This document shows, piece after piece, positions 1-7,521 of a DNA stretch of 50,089 nucleotides (position 1 is its first letter; every line of letters starts with the position of its first letter). The translations under genes and the position numbers were made by a program. Below the pieces are notes generated by a model. It was given only the letters and a program-made list of their open reading frames with translations, did no database searches and was not told the origin of the DNA. Source of the stretch: an uncultured Dialister sp. (GTDB lineage: Bacteria; Bacillota; Negativicutes; Veillonellales; Dialisteraceae); the NCBI GenBank assembly GCA_900543455.1, contig UQRR01000006.1, positions 1 to 50,089 of the forward strand, read 5' to 3'.

Positions 1-490
1 CCCCCGCCGCGTCGTCCAGGGACGTACCCAGAATTTCCATTTTGGTGTAGTCCAGCACGTTTACAATCATGGTATGGCCCCCGGAGACCACCAGACACAG
101 AAACGGCGGCTCCAGATCCGGATACTGGAGAAGGTTCGCAAAGATATGTCCTTCCATATGGTTGACGGCGATCAGCGGTTTCCCGAGTGCCCAAGCAGCA
201 GATTTCGCTGCGGCGACACCGACCAGCAGCGCGCCCACGAGCCCCGGCCCCTGCGTCACGGCGATGGCATCGATATCCTGCCAGTCCAGATGCGCTTCTT
301 CGAGGGCTTCGATGGCGACAGGAAGTACATCCTCGATATGGTGGCGGGAAGCGATCTCCGGCACGACACCGCCGAATTTCTTATGAATCGGCACCTGGGT
401 GGAGATCACATCGGATAAGATATGACGCCCATCTTCGATGACTGCGCAGGAAGTCTCATCGCAGCTCGATTCAAAGGCTAGTATTTTCAT
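1..490 (-). CDS. tsaD: tRNA N6-threonylcarbamoyladenosine transferase TsaD (C-terminus cut off by window edge)
   Basis: My own translation from the ATG at 490 gives 163 residues of the TsaD/Kae1/Gcp family, beginning MKILAFESSCDETS, the family's N-terminal signature of the ASKHA nucleotide-binding fold. The metal-binding motif NHMEGH is present at about residues 110-115, and the glycine-rich segment VVSGGHT follows. TsaD transfers the threonylcarbamoyl group to A37 of ANN-decoding tRNAs in the cytoplasm, working with TsaB and TsaE, which are encoded just upstream in the same direction. The rest of the protein (family length about 340 residues) lies beyond base 1. A gap of 168 bases separates it from rimI. 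The identification is firm. Confidence 0.96.
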   Translation of the reverse strand, partial: MKILAFESSCDETSCAVIEDGRHILSDVISTQVPIHKKFGGVVPEIASRHHIEDVLPVAIEALEEAHLDWQDIDAIAVTQGPGLVGALLVGVAAAKSAAWALGKPLIAVNHMEGHIFANLLQYPDLEPPFLCLVVSGGHTMIVNVLDYTKMEILGTSLDDAAG

Positions 491-658
491 GTTGACTCCT
501 TATTTTTATGTTTATGGTATGGAATAGATTCCCGAACATAGGCGTACGGGAAATGGCCGAAGGCGCGGCGCCTTCACGATTTCCTGAATCGCATGGCCCG
601 AAGGAGGGCAGGATGCCTTGAAGGTCTCACTGTCTCTTAGTTTTTACGTATCCTTTTC

Positions 659-1117
659 TCACAGCGCCCTTTCCATCACGTACCCATCCTCGGCGGGCAG
701 CTCGTAGACCTTCTTTCGGAGGCCCAGATTTTTGAATCCGAAGGTCTCATACATTTTCTGCGCGAATAGATTGCTCACGCGGACTTCGAGAAACATCGTC
801 TGCATATCGCGCATCCGGGCTTCTTCGATGCCCTTTTGAAGGAGCATGCGTCCGATGCCCTGACGCCGGCTTTCCGGGCGGACGCCGATATTCACAAGCT
901 GGCCTTCGCCTGCGATGAACCAGAAACAGCCATAACCTGTGATTTTCCCGTCCTCTTCGGACACAAGGTAGAAGCTGTGCTCATTCTCCATGAGATCATG
1001 ATGCACCGTTTCCCTGCGCCACGCATCGGAAAAGCAGAGGCAGCCGATATCATAAATGGCAGACACATCCTTTTCCTCTGCTTCGCGGATCAGGATTTCC
1101 CGTGCAGCTTTTCCCAT
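659..1117 (-). CDS. rimI: Ribosomal-protein-alanine N-acetyltransferase RimI
   Basis: A 152-residue GNAT-fold acetyltransferase. The acetyl-CoA pyrophosphate-binding motif A is visible as VRPESRRQGIG around residues 78-88, followed by the helix of the beta-bulge region and the EVRVSNLFAQKMYETFGF segment typical of RimI (Asn and Tyr near the C-terminus). It probably acetylates the N-terminus of a ribosomal protein such as S18, or related N-terminal substrates; the exact target cannot be read from sequence. The start at 1117 overlaps the end of tsaB by 28 bases, and the gene sits between tsaB and tsaD, the usual neighbourhood of rimI in Firmicutes. Confidence 0.9.
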   Translation of the reverse strand: MGKAAREILIREAEEKDVSAIYDIGCLCFSDAWRRETVHHDLMENEHSFYLVSEEDGKITGYGCFWFIAGEGQLVNIGVRPESRRQGIGRMLLQKGIEEARMRDMQTMFLEVRVSNLFAQKMYETFGFKNLGLRKKVYELPAEDGYVMERAL

Positions 1118-1782
1118 AAGACCTCTGCCTCACTGCGGCGAATGTAATTCGGAAGAAGGGAGAGCGGATCATCCTTTTCGCCCTTTTCCAGTCTTGCCCA
1201 GGCTGCTCTTGCGACACTGCCGGCTCTAGCAAGGCGGCTGTGCGGCGCTGCCACGCGGATACCGGCGGATACCAGCTTTTCCTTATACGTATCGGCACAT
1301 TCACCGACCGCGATGACAGGGCCTCCATGACGGAGGGCCGCCGCAATGACATCATCAATTGGCGCCGCCTCTTCCGGTGCTTCCTTCCAGAATTCGTCAA
1401 AAGCGCCGTAGAGCGCCGCATAGACATGGCCTCGCTGGGCATCCTCGAGCGGCAGGATGAAAGCCTCGGCCCCCTCCATATTCCGCGCCAGTGACTCCAG
1501 CGTATCGACCCCTACGATCGGTACTTTCCAGATATAGGCTGCCATCTTCGCTGTCGCAAGGCCGATGCGCAGTCCGGTGAATGAACCAGGCCCGATGGAG
1601 ACGGCGATGGCCGTGATGTCTTCCTTAGATACGCCTGCCTCCTTCATCATGGCATCCAGATGCGGAATGAGCTGCTCGGAATGGGTCAGTCTTTTCTGCA
1701 CCGTCCATTCTGCGACGAGCCGGTCTTTTTCCGCCAGCGCGCACGACAGCACAAGGGAAGAGGTATCAATGGCTAGAAGCAT
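1090..1782 (-). CDS. tsaB: tRNA threonylcarbamoyladenosine biosynthesis protein TsaB
   Basis: A 230-residue protein starting MLLAIDTSS, the TsaB/YeaZ signature, with GPGSFTGLRIGLATAK around residues 64-79. TsaB is a degenerate ASKHA protein that dimerises with TsaD and is needed for t6A synthesis in bacteria. The length agrees with the family. It overlaps tsaE by 17 bases at its start and rimI by 28 bases at its end, so translation of the three is likely coupled. A GGAG ribosome-binding site lies about 10 bases before the ATG. Confidence 0.95.
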   Translation of the reverse strand: MLLAIDTSSLVLSCALAEKDRLVAEWTVQKRLTHSEQLIPHLDAMMKEAGVSKEDITAIAVSIGPGSFTGLRIGLATAKMAAYIWKVPIVGVDTLESLARNMEGAEAFILPLEDAQRGHVYAALYGAFDEFWKEAPEEAAPIDDVIAAALRHGGPVIAVGECADTYKEKLVSAGIRVAAPHSRLARAGSVARAAWARLEKGEKDDPLSLLPNYIRRSEAEVLWEKLHGKS

Positions 1783-2242
1783 AATGTGTAATCTCCTTTA
1801 CGATCGCATCCGGAGCGGCATCGCTCCATGTGATGCGGATTTCTCTTTCTGTTTCCGAGAGGACACGGATGTCTATATGGATCGCTTCCGGCGGCACGAC
1901 ATCAGGAAACATGTCTGCCCACTCAGCGACCGTCACGCCGCCCATGCTGTATTCCTCCCACCCGATATCATAGAGCTCTTCTTCTCGATGCAGGCGGTAG
2001 AAATCAAAGTGCTTCAGGGGAAGCGCGCCCTCGTAATAATTCATGATCGTGAATGTCGGGCTCCCGATAACGCCGGAAATTCCCATGCCGGCAGCGAGTC
2101 CCTGCACGAAATGGGTCTTGCCGGCGCCCAGATCTCCGGACAGGGCGATGAATTCATCATTCACCGCTGCTGTTCCGAGAAACCGTCCAAGCGCCATCGT
2201 TTCATCCACGCTCTTTGTATGTAGTACTACCTCATGTTTCAT
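1766..2242 (-). CDS. tsaE: tRNA threonylcarbamoyladenosine biosynthesis ATPase TsaE
   Basis: A 158-residue P-loop protein. The Walker A motif GDLGAGKT is at about residues 36-43, and the IGSPTF segment and the EYSMGGVTVAEWAD region match the TsaE/YjeE family. TsaE regulates the TsaB-TsaD complex by ATP hydrolysis. The start is supported by GAGGTGG five bases upstream of the ATG. The gene overlaps the upstream patatin-like gene by 11 bases and tsaB by 17, placing it in one transcription unit with them. Confidence 0.95.
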   Translation of the reverse strand: MKHEVVLHTKSVDETMALGRFLGTAAVNDEFIALSGDLGAGKTHFVQGLAAGMGISGVIGSPTFTIMNYYEGALPLKHFDFYRLHREEELYDIGWEEYSMGGVTVAEWADMFPDVVPPEAIHIDIRVLSETEREIRITWSDAAPDAIVKEITHYASSH

Positions 2243-3140
2243 GGAGCCACCTCATCAGATCTTCATGACAGGCAAGACCTGCCTCATAGCCCTCTCGGTG
2301 GAGCGAGCGGAGCTTCTCCACATCCTTCTCCGTCCGTGATACGACGACAGGCTTCTTCGGACGGATGACAAAGACGCGCCCTTCTTTTTCCAGAGAAAGG
2401 AGCTTTTCTACTTTTTCATTATATATCGCGGGGATGGCGCACATTTCCCTGACCACCCGCGGATAGTCTTTCCCATAGAGCAGAGAGAGCAGCGCATGAA
2501 ATCCGGCAGGCACCGGTTTCTTGCGATAGTTTCTGTCGCGCGTCAGGATGTACACCGGTTTTCGGCAGGGCGCGGGAAGCTCCTCGGGCAGCGGAACAAA
2601 AGGCATGCCGATCCCGCCGTCTACATAGACGCTGTCCTTCAGGGGGACAGGCCTTGAGAAAAGCGGGATCGAGCAGCTGGCTTCTGAAATCTTGAAAAAT
2701 TCCCTGACCGTACACGAGCGGCTCGACACGTAGACCGGCTTTCCCGTGAAGGCATCCGTCATGATGATGTAGAGCGTCTCCTTCGCCTTTTCCGCGGCTG
2801 GAAAATCGTAGGGATCGATCGACTCCGAAAGCTCGCCGAAGATGAAGTGAAAATTGAAATAACTCCCCCGCTTCACCAGATGCCGAAGTCCCATATAGCG
2901 CGGATCCTTCGCAAATCGGGTGTTCATCCGAAGACTTCTCCCTCGCTGGTGTGCCAGATAGCACAGCCCCTGCATGGAACCGGCCGAGATCCCCATAGAG
3001 CAGGGGAAATACAGTCCTTCCTCCATGAAGGCGTCCAAGACGCCGGCTGTGAAGAGCCCGCGCATCGCGCCGCCTTCCATGATGAGCAGACTTTGCAAGG
3101 CTCCCTGCATTTCACTTTCTTTATTCCATGCTTCCATCAT
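2232..3140 (-). CDS. Patatin-like phospholipase family protein
   Basis: A 302-residue patatin-fold acyl hydrolase. The oxyanion-hole motif EGGAMRGLFTAGVLD lies at residues 22-36, the nucleophile elbow GISAG gives Ser52, and YVDGGIGMPF near residue 172 supplies the catalytic Asp of the Ser-Asp dyad. The family includes YjjU-like lipid hydrolases; the lipid substrate is not predictable. The reading frame stays open upstream into the end of gpmA, but I chose the ATG at 3140 because GGGAGGTG lies about 12 bases before it and the upstream stretch is repeat-derived intergenic DNA without protein-like composition. An internal ATG at 3110 is a less likely start. It overlaps tsaE by 11 bases. Confidence 0.88.
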   Translation of the reverse strand: MMEAWNKESEMQGALQSLLIMEGGAMRGLFTAGVLDAFMEEGLYFPCSMGISAGSMQGLCYLAHQRGRSLRMNTRFAKDPRYMGLRHLVKRGSYFNFHFIFGELSESIDPYDFPAAEKAKETLYIIMTDAFTGKPVYVSSRSCTVREFFKISEASCSIPLFSRPVPLKDSVYVDGGIGMPFVPLPEELPAPCRKPVYILTRDRNYRKKPVPAGFHALLSLLYGKDYPRVVREMCAIPAIYNEKVEKLLSLEKEGRVFVIRPKKPVVVSRTEKDVEKLRSLHREGYEAGLACHEDLMRWLHET

Positions 3141-3170
3141 GAACGGATAGGACACCTCCCTAGAAATCAG

Positions 3171-3238
3171 GTTCGATGGGTTCTGAGGGTTCAGCGGAGT
3201 AGGCAGCGGCTTCGCCGCAAGTATAGTATCGGCGCGCT
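3171..3238. repeat. Intergenic repeat mosaic between gpmA and the patatin gene
   Basis: This short interval contains GTTC-based tandem units (variants of GGTTCAGG) followed by the hairpin GGCTTCGCC and the string AGTATA, the same module order seen in larger intergenic repeats of this window near 6141-6180 and 42050-42090. It is a decayed or partial copy. Confidence 0.55.
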
Positions 3239-3282
3239 GCACTGTCCCCTTTGAACCTATTGAAGCTATAGAACTCGTTTCC

Positions 3283-4035
3283 TTATTTAGACCCCTTCGA
3301 CTGGTTTTTGACCGCATTGATCTTTGCCGCGATGGCATCCTGATCGCCGAGGTAGCTTACATCATGCACCGTGAAGTCTTCGTTCAGATGATACACGAGC
3401 GGCACACCGGTCGGTACATTCATGCCTGCGATCTCTTCATTCGAGATCCTCTCGAGGTGCTTTCGGAGCGCGCGGATGGAATTCCCATGGGCTGCGATCA
3501 GGACTTTCTCGCCCTTTGCGATTTCCGGACGGATCACTTCTTCGAAGTACGGTGCCACGCGTGCGACGGTATCCTTCAGGCATTCTGTCAGAGGCAGCTG
3601 GACTTCATCCTTGAATTTCTGATACGGCGCCTGGTTTTCCGGGCTTCTTGGATCATCTGCCGAAAGAGCCGGCGGACGCACATCATAGGAGCGGCGCCAC
3701 AGATGCACCTGCTCTGCGCCATATTTATCCGTGGTTTCCGTCTTGTTCAGCCCCTGCAGCGCCCCGTAGTGACGCTCATTCAGGTGATAATTCTTCTCGA
3801 CCGGGATCCAGGTGAGGTCCATTTCATCCAGCACCGTATATGCCGTATGAATGGCACGCTTCAGTACAGACGTATAGCATTTGTCGAAGGTGAAGCCTTC
3901 CTTAGCAAGCAGGCGGCCTGCCTCACGCGCTTCGCTGTAGCCTTTCTCCGTCAGCTCGACGTCCGTCCAGCCGCAGAATAAATTCTTCTGATTCCATTCA
4001 CTTTCTCCATGACGAATGACTACCAGTGTGTACAT
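3283..4035 (-). CDS. gpmA: 2,3-bisphosphoglycerate-dependent phosphoglycerate mutase
   Basis: A 250-residue histidine phosphatase-fold enzyme that interconverts 3- and 2-phosphoglycerate in glycolysis and gluconeogenesis. The phosphohistidine motif RHGESEWN is at residues 8-15 (His9), followed by FCGWTDVELTEKG. ERHYGALQGLNK and the second catalytic His in AAHGNS are present. The length and the insertion around VRPPALSADDPRSP are those of cofactor-dependent dPGM rather than short phosphatases. GAAAGGAG precedes the ATG with good spacing. It heads the run of minus-strand genes that ends in tsaD. Confidence 0.96.
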   Translation of the reverse strand: MYTLVVIRHGESEWNQKNLFCGWTDVELTEKGYSEAREAGRLLAKEGFTFDKCYTSVLKRAIHTAYTVLDEMDLTWIPVEKNYHLNERHYGALQGLNKTETTDKYGAEQVHLWRRSYDVRPPALSADDPRSPENQAPYQKFKDEVQLPLTECLKDTVARVAPYFEEVIRPEIAKGEKVLIAAHGNSIRALRKHLERISNEEIAGMNVPTGVPLVYHLNEDFTVHDVSYLGDQDAIAAKINAVKNQSKGSK

Positions 4036-4387
4036 CGTTCTTCTCCTTTCAAAATGCCTATCGTGGATTGATATATTCTATACTTATGACTTCGCCGGAT
4101 CGCAAGTGACCGGTGACTAGGGAAACACTGATTAAATCTGACTCTGCGATTTAATCAGCGACTCCCTATTGTCAACTTCTGGAAATAAGTTAGAAGTAAG
4201 AAGGGGTGGAAGGGGCACACAATTCATATAGCGCCCCAATACTCCACATTATATAAAACAACTTGTCTGTTATTTATATAAAATTCCACGGCGCTTCCTG
4301 ATTTTATGCGCCGTACCTTCATTCCTAACTCCTAACTTAATTCGGAAGTTGACTTAAATGACAGTTATTTAGAAAACGAAATACCAG
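4036..4387. repeat. Intergenic repeat mosaic between thiL and gpmA (no gene seen)
   Basis: No credible coding frame is present. The interval holds several modules of the window-wide repeat family: GTGACCGGTGACTAG at about 4106-4120, an inverted repeat of the GGGAAACACTGATTAAAT type at about 4119-4171 that can fold into a hairpin, a GGCGCTTCC...ATGCGCCG hairpin at about 4290-4313, tandem CCTAACT units at about 4325-4338, and CAGTCACC touching the thiL stop codon. The gpmA promoter should lie near 4036-4100, but I could not assign convincing -35 and -10 boxes. Confidence 0.6.
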
Positions 4388-5371
4388 TCACCTAAAATGA
4401 TCGTACCCTTTGGCAGCGAGCTTCTTCCGCTTTCCTCGATCCGAGAGATACACGCATCCCCCGCCAGATTTGACGACCTGCCCGATCACAGAAATCGGAA
4501 GGGATGGATCCAATTTTCGGAAATTCTCTTCCGAAATCGTCCCGATGAGTTCATAGTCTTCGCCGCCCGTGAGCGCCCAGTCCACCGGATCCTTTGCGAG
4601 GTACGCGCCCAGCTTTGCAGCTTCTGCGGAAATCGGGATCTTCTCGCGGAAAAGCTCGATTTCTACTTGGCTCGCTTTGGCGATCTCATTGATTTCCGAA
4701 GAAAGCCCGTCCGAGACATCATTCAAAGACGTCGCGCCGGCTTCTCTCAGTGCGCTGCCGAGCCTGATCTGCGGACGCGGCCTTTGGTGGCGCTCACAAA
4801 GAGAGGGATACTCTTCCGAAAACCCCGCAAGGAGCGCAGAGAGTCCGGCGGCCGAGTCACCCAGCGTCTCCGTCGCAAAGACCAGATCACCTGCGCGCGC
4901 CCCGCTTCGCGTGACTGCACGCCCTTTTGGCACCATGCCGACCACCGTCCCCGTGAGGATGACCCCGCAGGGAGAGCCCGTGACATCGCCGCCCAAGAGA
5001 TTCACACGATAGGATGAGCAGCACGCGCGGATCCCTTCATAGAGCGACTCCACCCAGGATACAGGAAGATCCTCAGGGAGCGCCGCCGAGATGACGAATC
5101 CGATCGCCTCTGCGCCCATCGCTGCCATATCACTGAAATTCGAAGCGCAGAGCTTGTATCCGACATCGGAAGGATGCATCGTCTTCTTGATGAAATGGAT
5201 CCCTTCCACCATTGTATCGGTAGAAATCACCTGATCATAGCCCGAGGGCACCCTGTACACTGCCCCATCATCGCCCGAGCCGATCACGACCAGCTCCGGC
5301 CAATAGATGAGATCCTTCGCGATGCGATCGATCAGACCGAATTCACCGACATCTTTGATGGTTTCTTCCAT
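4388..5371 (-). CDS. thiL: Thiamine-monophosphate kinase
   Basis: A 327-residue ThiL of the PurM/AIR synthetase-like fold, phosphorylating thiamine monophosphate to thiamine diphosphate with ATP. Visible landmarks are GEFGLIDRI at the N-terminus, the Mg-binding GSGDDGAV and STDTMVEGIHF, NFSDMAAMGA, LLGGDVTGS, LNDVSDGLSSE and LTGGEDYEL, all in family order. GGAGG precedes the ATG. The stop codon TGA at 4388-4390 is part of a repeat unit (AGGTGACTGG) that continues into the intergenic mosaic. No other thiamine gene is nearby. Confidence 0.95.
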   Translation of the reverse strand: MEETIKDVGEFGLIDRIAKDLIYWPELVVIGSGDDGAVYRVPSGYDQVISTDTMVEGIHFIKKTMHPSDVGYKLCASNFSDMAAMGAEAIGFVISAALPEDLPVSWVESLYEGIRACCSSYRVNLLGGDVTGSPCGVILTGTVVGMVPKGRAVTRSGARAGDLVFATETLGDSAAGLSALLAGFSEEYPSLCERHQRPRPQIRLGSALREAGATSLNDVSDGLSSEINEIAKASQVEIELFREKIPISAEAAKLGAYLAKDPVDWALTGGEDYELIGTISEENFRKLDPSLPISVIGQVVKSGGGCVYLSDRGKRKKLAAKGYDHFR

Positions 5372-5419
5372 GAAAATCCTCCTTCCGTGCCACTCTCGGA
5401 GCTGCTGGTGGTGCGAAGT

Positions 5420-5977
5420 TCAGGCTTTCACCAGCTTGACCCCGAGGGCTTTCAGCTCTTCAAGCGCCTTTTTATGATCCTCTTCAGCGACCCAGCCCTG
5501 ACCGGGGACCAGAAGCGTCACACTCCGGCCTGACTGCAGCAGAGACAGTACCGTCTCCTTCACGCAGTACTCGGAAGCGATACCGCCCACATAGACATGA
5601 GAGGAAGCGACGTCATGCAGCGCCTTTCCTTCCGCGTTCACCCCATGGAAAGCAGAGTACTCTTCGACATCATCTCTCACCCCTTTGAGGAAGAGATTTT
5701 CCTTCGATGGACGATTCGCTTCCCGCTTGATATCCCGCGCGAAAGAGGGATCGAGCGCCGCCCCCTCGGTGCCGGCCACGCAATGAACCGGCCAGATGCC
5801 GCCATTCTTTTTGAAAGATCCATTCGTCTCACTGTGCCAGTCAGACGTATACAGCGCGCGCACTTCATGCGTATTGATGAAATCGACCAGCCATGCCACT
5901 GCCTCATGGCTGTGAGCGCAGGCCAGCGTGCCATCGATAAAATCATACTGACAGTCTACTATGATCAGATCATCCAT
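5420..5977 (-). CDS. Nicotinamidase / isochorismatase-family cysteine hydrolase
   Basis: A 185-residue isochorismatase-fold hydrolase with the complete PncA-type site: catalytic Asp8 (VDCQYDF), Lys98 (FLKG) and Cys138 (ASEYCV), plus metal ligands Asp46 and His48 (SDWHS) and His65 (WPVHC). The cis-peptide segment GGIASEYC precedes the nucleophile. It most likely deamidates nicotinamide to nicotinate for NAD salvage. GGGAGG lies eight bases before the ATG. It is followed by thiL 48 bases downstream and may be cotranscribed with it. The Asp/Lys/Cys triad plus WPVHC makes nicotinamidase much more likely than another isochorismatase relative. Confidence 0.9.
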   Translation of the reverse strand: MDDLIIVDCQYDFIDGTLACAHSHEAVAWLVDFINTHEVRALYTSDWHSETNGSFKKNGGIWPVHCVAGTEGAALDPSFARDIKREANRPSKENLFLKGVRDDVEEYSAFHGVNAEGKALHDVASSHVYVGGIASEYCVKETVLSLLQSGRSVTLLVPGQGWVAEEDHKKALEELKALGVKLVKA

Positions 5978-6052
5978 ATGATGAGCCTCCCGTATTTGAA
6001 ATGAAATGATTTTTACACTACCTTCTTATTTTAACATATTCGAAGAAAGATG

Positions 6053-6094
6053 CATAAAAAAAGTGCGCGGTGCATGAAACATCATGCACCGCGC
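6053..6094 (-). terminator. Strong rho-independent terminator upstream of the nicotinamidase gene
   Basis: Read on the minus strand, the arms GCGCGGTGCATGA and TCATGCACCGCGC (6065-6077 and 6082-6094) form a 13-bp stem with a four-base loop, followed by seven T residues. No gene ends just upstream of it in that direction, so it is either a leader attenuator, the end of an unrecognised RNA from the 6100-6860 region, or a leftover. Confidence 0.8.
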
Positions 6095-6125
6095 GCCCTC
6101 TCCGATGGCAGATGAAAGCTCTGCT

Positions 6126-6260
6126 TAAATTAGGAATTAGGAATGAAGGTGGCGGCTTCGCCGCGAGTATATATGGGGCGATGCCCGAAAGCATTATCAA
6201 GTCACTAGTCACTTGAGGCTCCTAATCTCTGGTTACTTTAAGACGCCAGTCACCAACAGC
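6126..6260. repeat. Long intergenic repeat copy (near-identical to 42040-42139)
   Basis: Contains tandem TTAGGAA units, the hairpin GGCGGCTTCGCCGC, AGTATATATGG, GATGCCCGAAAGCA, AAGTCACTAGTCACTTGAG and CTCCTA in this order. The same order with only a few differences occurs at about 42040-42139. Confidence 0.8.
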
Positions 6261-6806
6261 CAAACAGTATACATCATCTAAACCTCTGTATTTACTGTAA
6301 GAATGGTATATTTGATATTGTTGCAATCCATAAAACAAACTACATCTTGCGTCACACTTCTTTCCTCACTTGCATTTTTCTTTAGAACGTAGTACCATAT
6401 AGTTATGAAGCATGGACATATTTGAACATGTTCCCCGAATGGACGGCTCCTCCGATCTTCTGAATTCTCTAAGCGCTACGAGATCACAGGGAGGGCCGCA
6501 CCGGAAGGGGCAGATCTGCCATATGCACCGTGCGTCATCGGATGGGTCAGCGGAAGCGTACAGCCTGCTGCCGATGCCCATTTTAGGCTGACAAGCAAGA
6601 AAAAATGAATATCCGGAAGCATGGCTTTTCTACTTCCCTATCCTCTGCGAGGCCGGGTTCCGACGATAGCACAGGTTCTCCCGCACTTCGGTGTCCATGG
6701 ACGACCGTCACCGATTCCGAGCTCCGCCTGCATCGGGTATAGGTGGGAAGCCTTTTCCGGATGTTTTTTTATGCCCTTTTTCGCACCGCTGGTTCTGCCG
6801 CTTCCT

Positions 6807-6834
6807 TTGCATGCCGGATAAAAAGGTGTAGTAT
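6807..6834 (+). promoter_or_regulatory. Candidate promoter of the carbonic anhydrase gene
   Basis: TTGCAT at 6807-6812 and TAGTAT at 6829-6834 are separated by 16 bases, 32 bases before the GTG start. The boxes are imperfect; an overlapping TATATA at 6832 is an alternative -10. AAGGAGG lies five bases before the GTG. Confidence 0.4.
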
Positions 6835-6866
6835 ATAAGCATGTAGTCAAGGACAAGGAGGCAGCT

Positions 6867-7433
6867 GTGCATACATCAGAAATTGTTTTGCAAACACTCA
6901 AAGAAGGAAACGCCGCGTATGTAAAGAGCGGTGCTTTTGCCGGAGACATCTCCCCGGAGAAACGTCTCGCCCTGACCGGCGGGCAGTCTCCCCGCGCTGT
7001 GGTCATCACCTGTGCGGACTCCCGCGTCATCCCCGAAGTCATCTTCTCCTGTGGTCTAGGTGAGCTTTTCACCATCCGCATCGCTGGAAATGTGATCGAC
7101 GCCCACCAGCTCGGCTCCATCGAGTATGCCGTATCCCATTTGAAAACGCCCCTCGTCGTCATCCTTGGCCATACCGGCTGCGGCGCCGTGCAGGCCGCGC
7201 TCCATGGCGAAGCCGACGGACACATCCGCTATATCGTAGATACCATCCGGAAAGCCATCGGTGAGGAAAAAGATCCTCGTGCGGCCTGCCATCTGAATGT
7301 CCTCTGCGCCGGCAAGGAGATCCGCGCTGCCTTTTCCGCGGAAAAGGATCCTCTGCTCCGAGAGGAACAGGTCGCCTGCGCTGTATACGATATAGAAACA
7401 GGCAAGGTCGAGTGGCTGGACGAGGATGACTAA
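6867..7433 (+). CDS. Beta-class carbonic anhydrase
   Basis: A 188-residue beta-carbonic anhydrase that interconverts CO2 and bicarbonate in the cytoplasm. The zinc ligands Cys49, His102 and Cys105 (ITCADSR and GHTGCGA) and the Asp51-Arg53 dyad are all in place. The protein starts with GTG: AAGGAGG is five bases upstream and no in-frame ATG lies nearby. It is one of very few plus-strand genes in the first half of the window and stands alone, with its own candidate promoter and a bidirectional terminator shared with pepP. It is short for the class, close to the compact clade of beta enzymes. Confidence 0.94.
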   Translation: MHTSEIVLQTLKEGNAAYVKSGAFAGDISPEKRLALTGGQSPRAVVITCADSRVIPEVIFSCGLGELFTIRIAGNVIDAHQLGSIEYAVSHLKTPLVVILGHTGCGAVQAALHGEADGHIRYIVDTIRKAIGEEKDPRAACHLNVLCAGKEIRAAFSAEKDPLLREEQVACAVYDIETGKVEWLDEDD

Positions 7434-7451
7434 GAGAATACGGCTTTCCAT

Positions 7452-7499
7452 AAAAAATGCCATGCAGATCCCGACGGATCCGCATGGCATTTTTTTATG
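7452..7499. terminator. Bidirectional terminator between carbonic anhydrase and pepP
   Basis: AATGCCATGC and GCATGGCATT (7456-7465 and 7482-7491) form the stem; A-tract and T-tract flanks extend the pairing and supply a U-run on either strand. It fits two convergent genes ending at 7433 and 7522. Confidence 0.88.
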
Positions 7500-7521
7500 G
7501 GAAATTCAAAAGGATCCCGGC

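Larger units (their letters stand above)
5978..6866. other. 889-base interval without a convincing gene
   Basis: The left part carries a strong minus-strand terminator (6053-6094) and a repeat mosaic (6126-6260). The middle (about 6280-6420) is AT-rich. The right part (about 6420-6790) is GC-rich and has several short potential stems, such as CACTTCGGTG near 6688 and CCTAT...ATAGG bracketing about 6639-6743, but only weak, shadow-like ORFs. I found no match I trust to a known riboswitch, tRNA, RNase P, tmRNA or SRP RNA. The last 60 bases hold the promoter and ribosome-binding site of the carbonic anhydrase gene. Confidence 0.6.

Noticed and set aside
3141..3338. N-terminal extension of the patatin protein to 368 residues
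   Set aside because: It would overlap gpmA by 56 bases and run through repeat-derived sequence; a good ribosome-binding site precedes the ATG at 3140.
6366..6581. 71-codon minus-strand frame
   Set aside because: No ribosome-binding site, poor composition, and no related gene nearby.
6640..6790. Possible 4.5S/SRP RNA because of GGTTCTCCCGCA
   Set aside because: The 12-base match to E. coli 4.5S RNA is not accompanied by the conserved GGAAG/AGCA core of helix 8.
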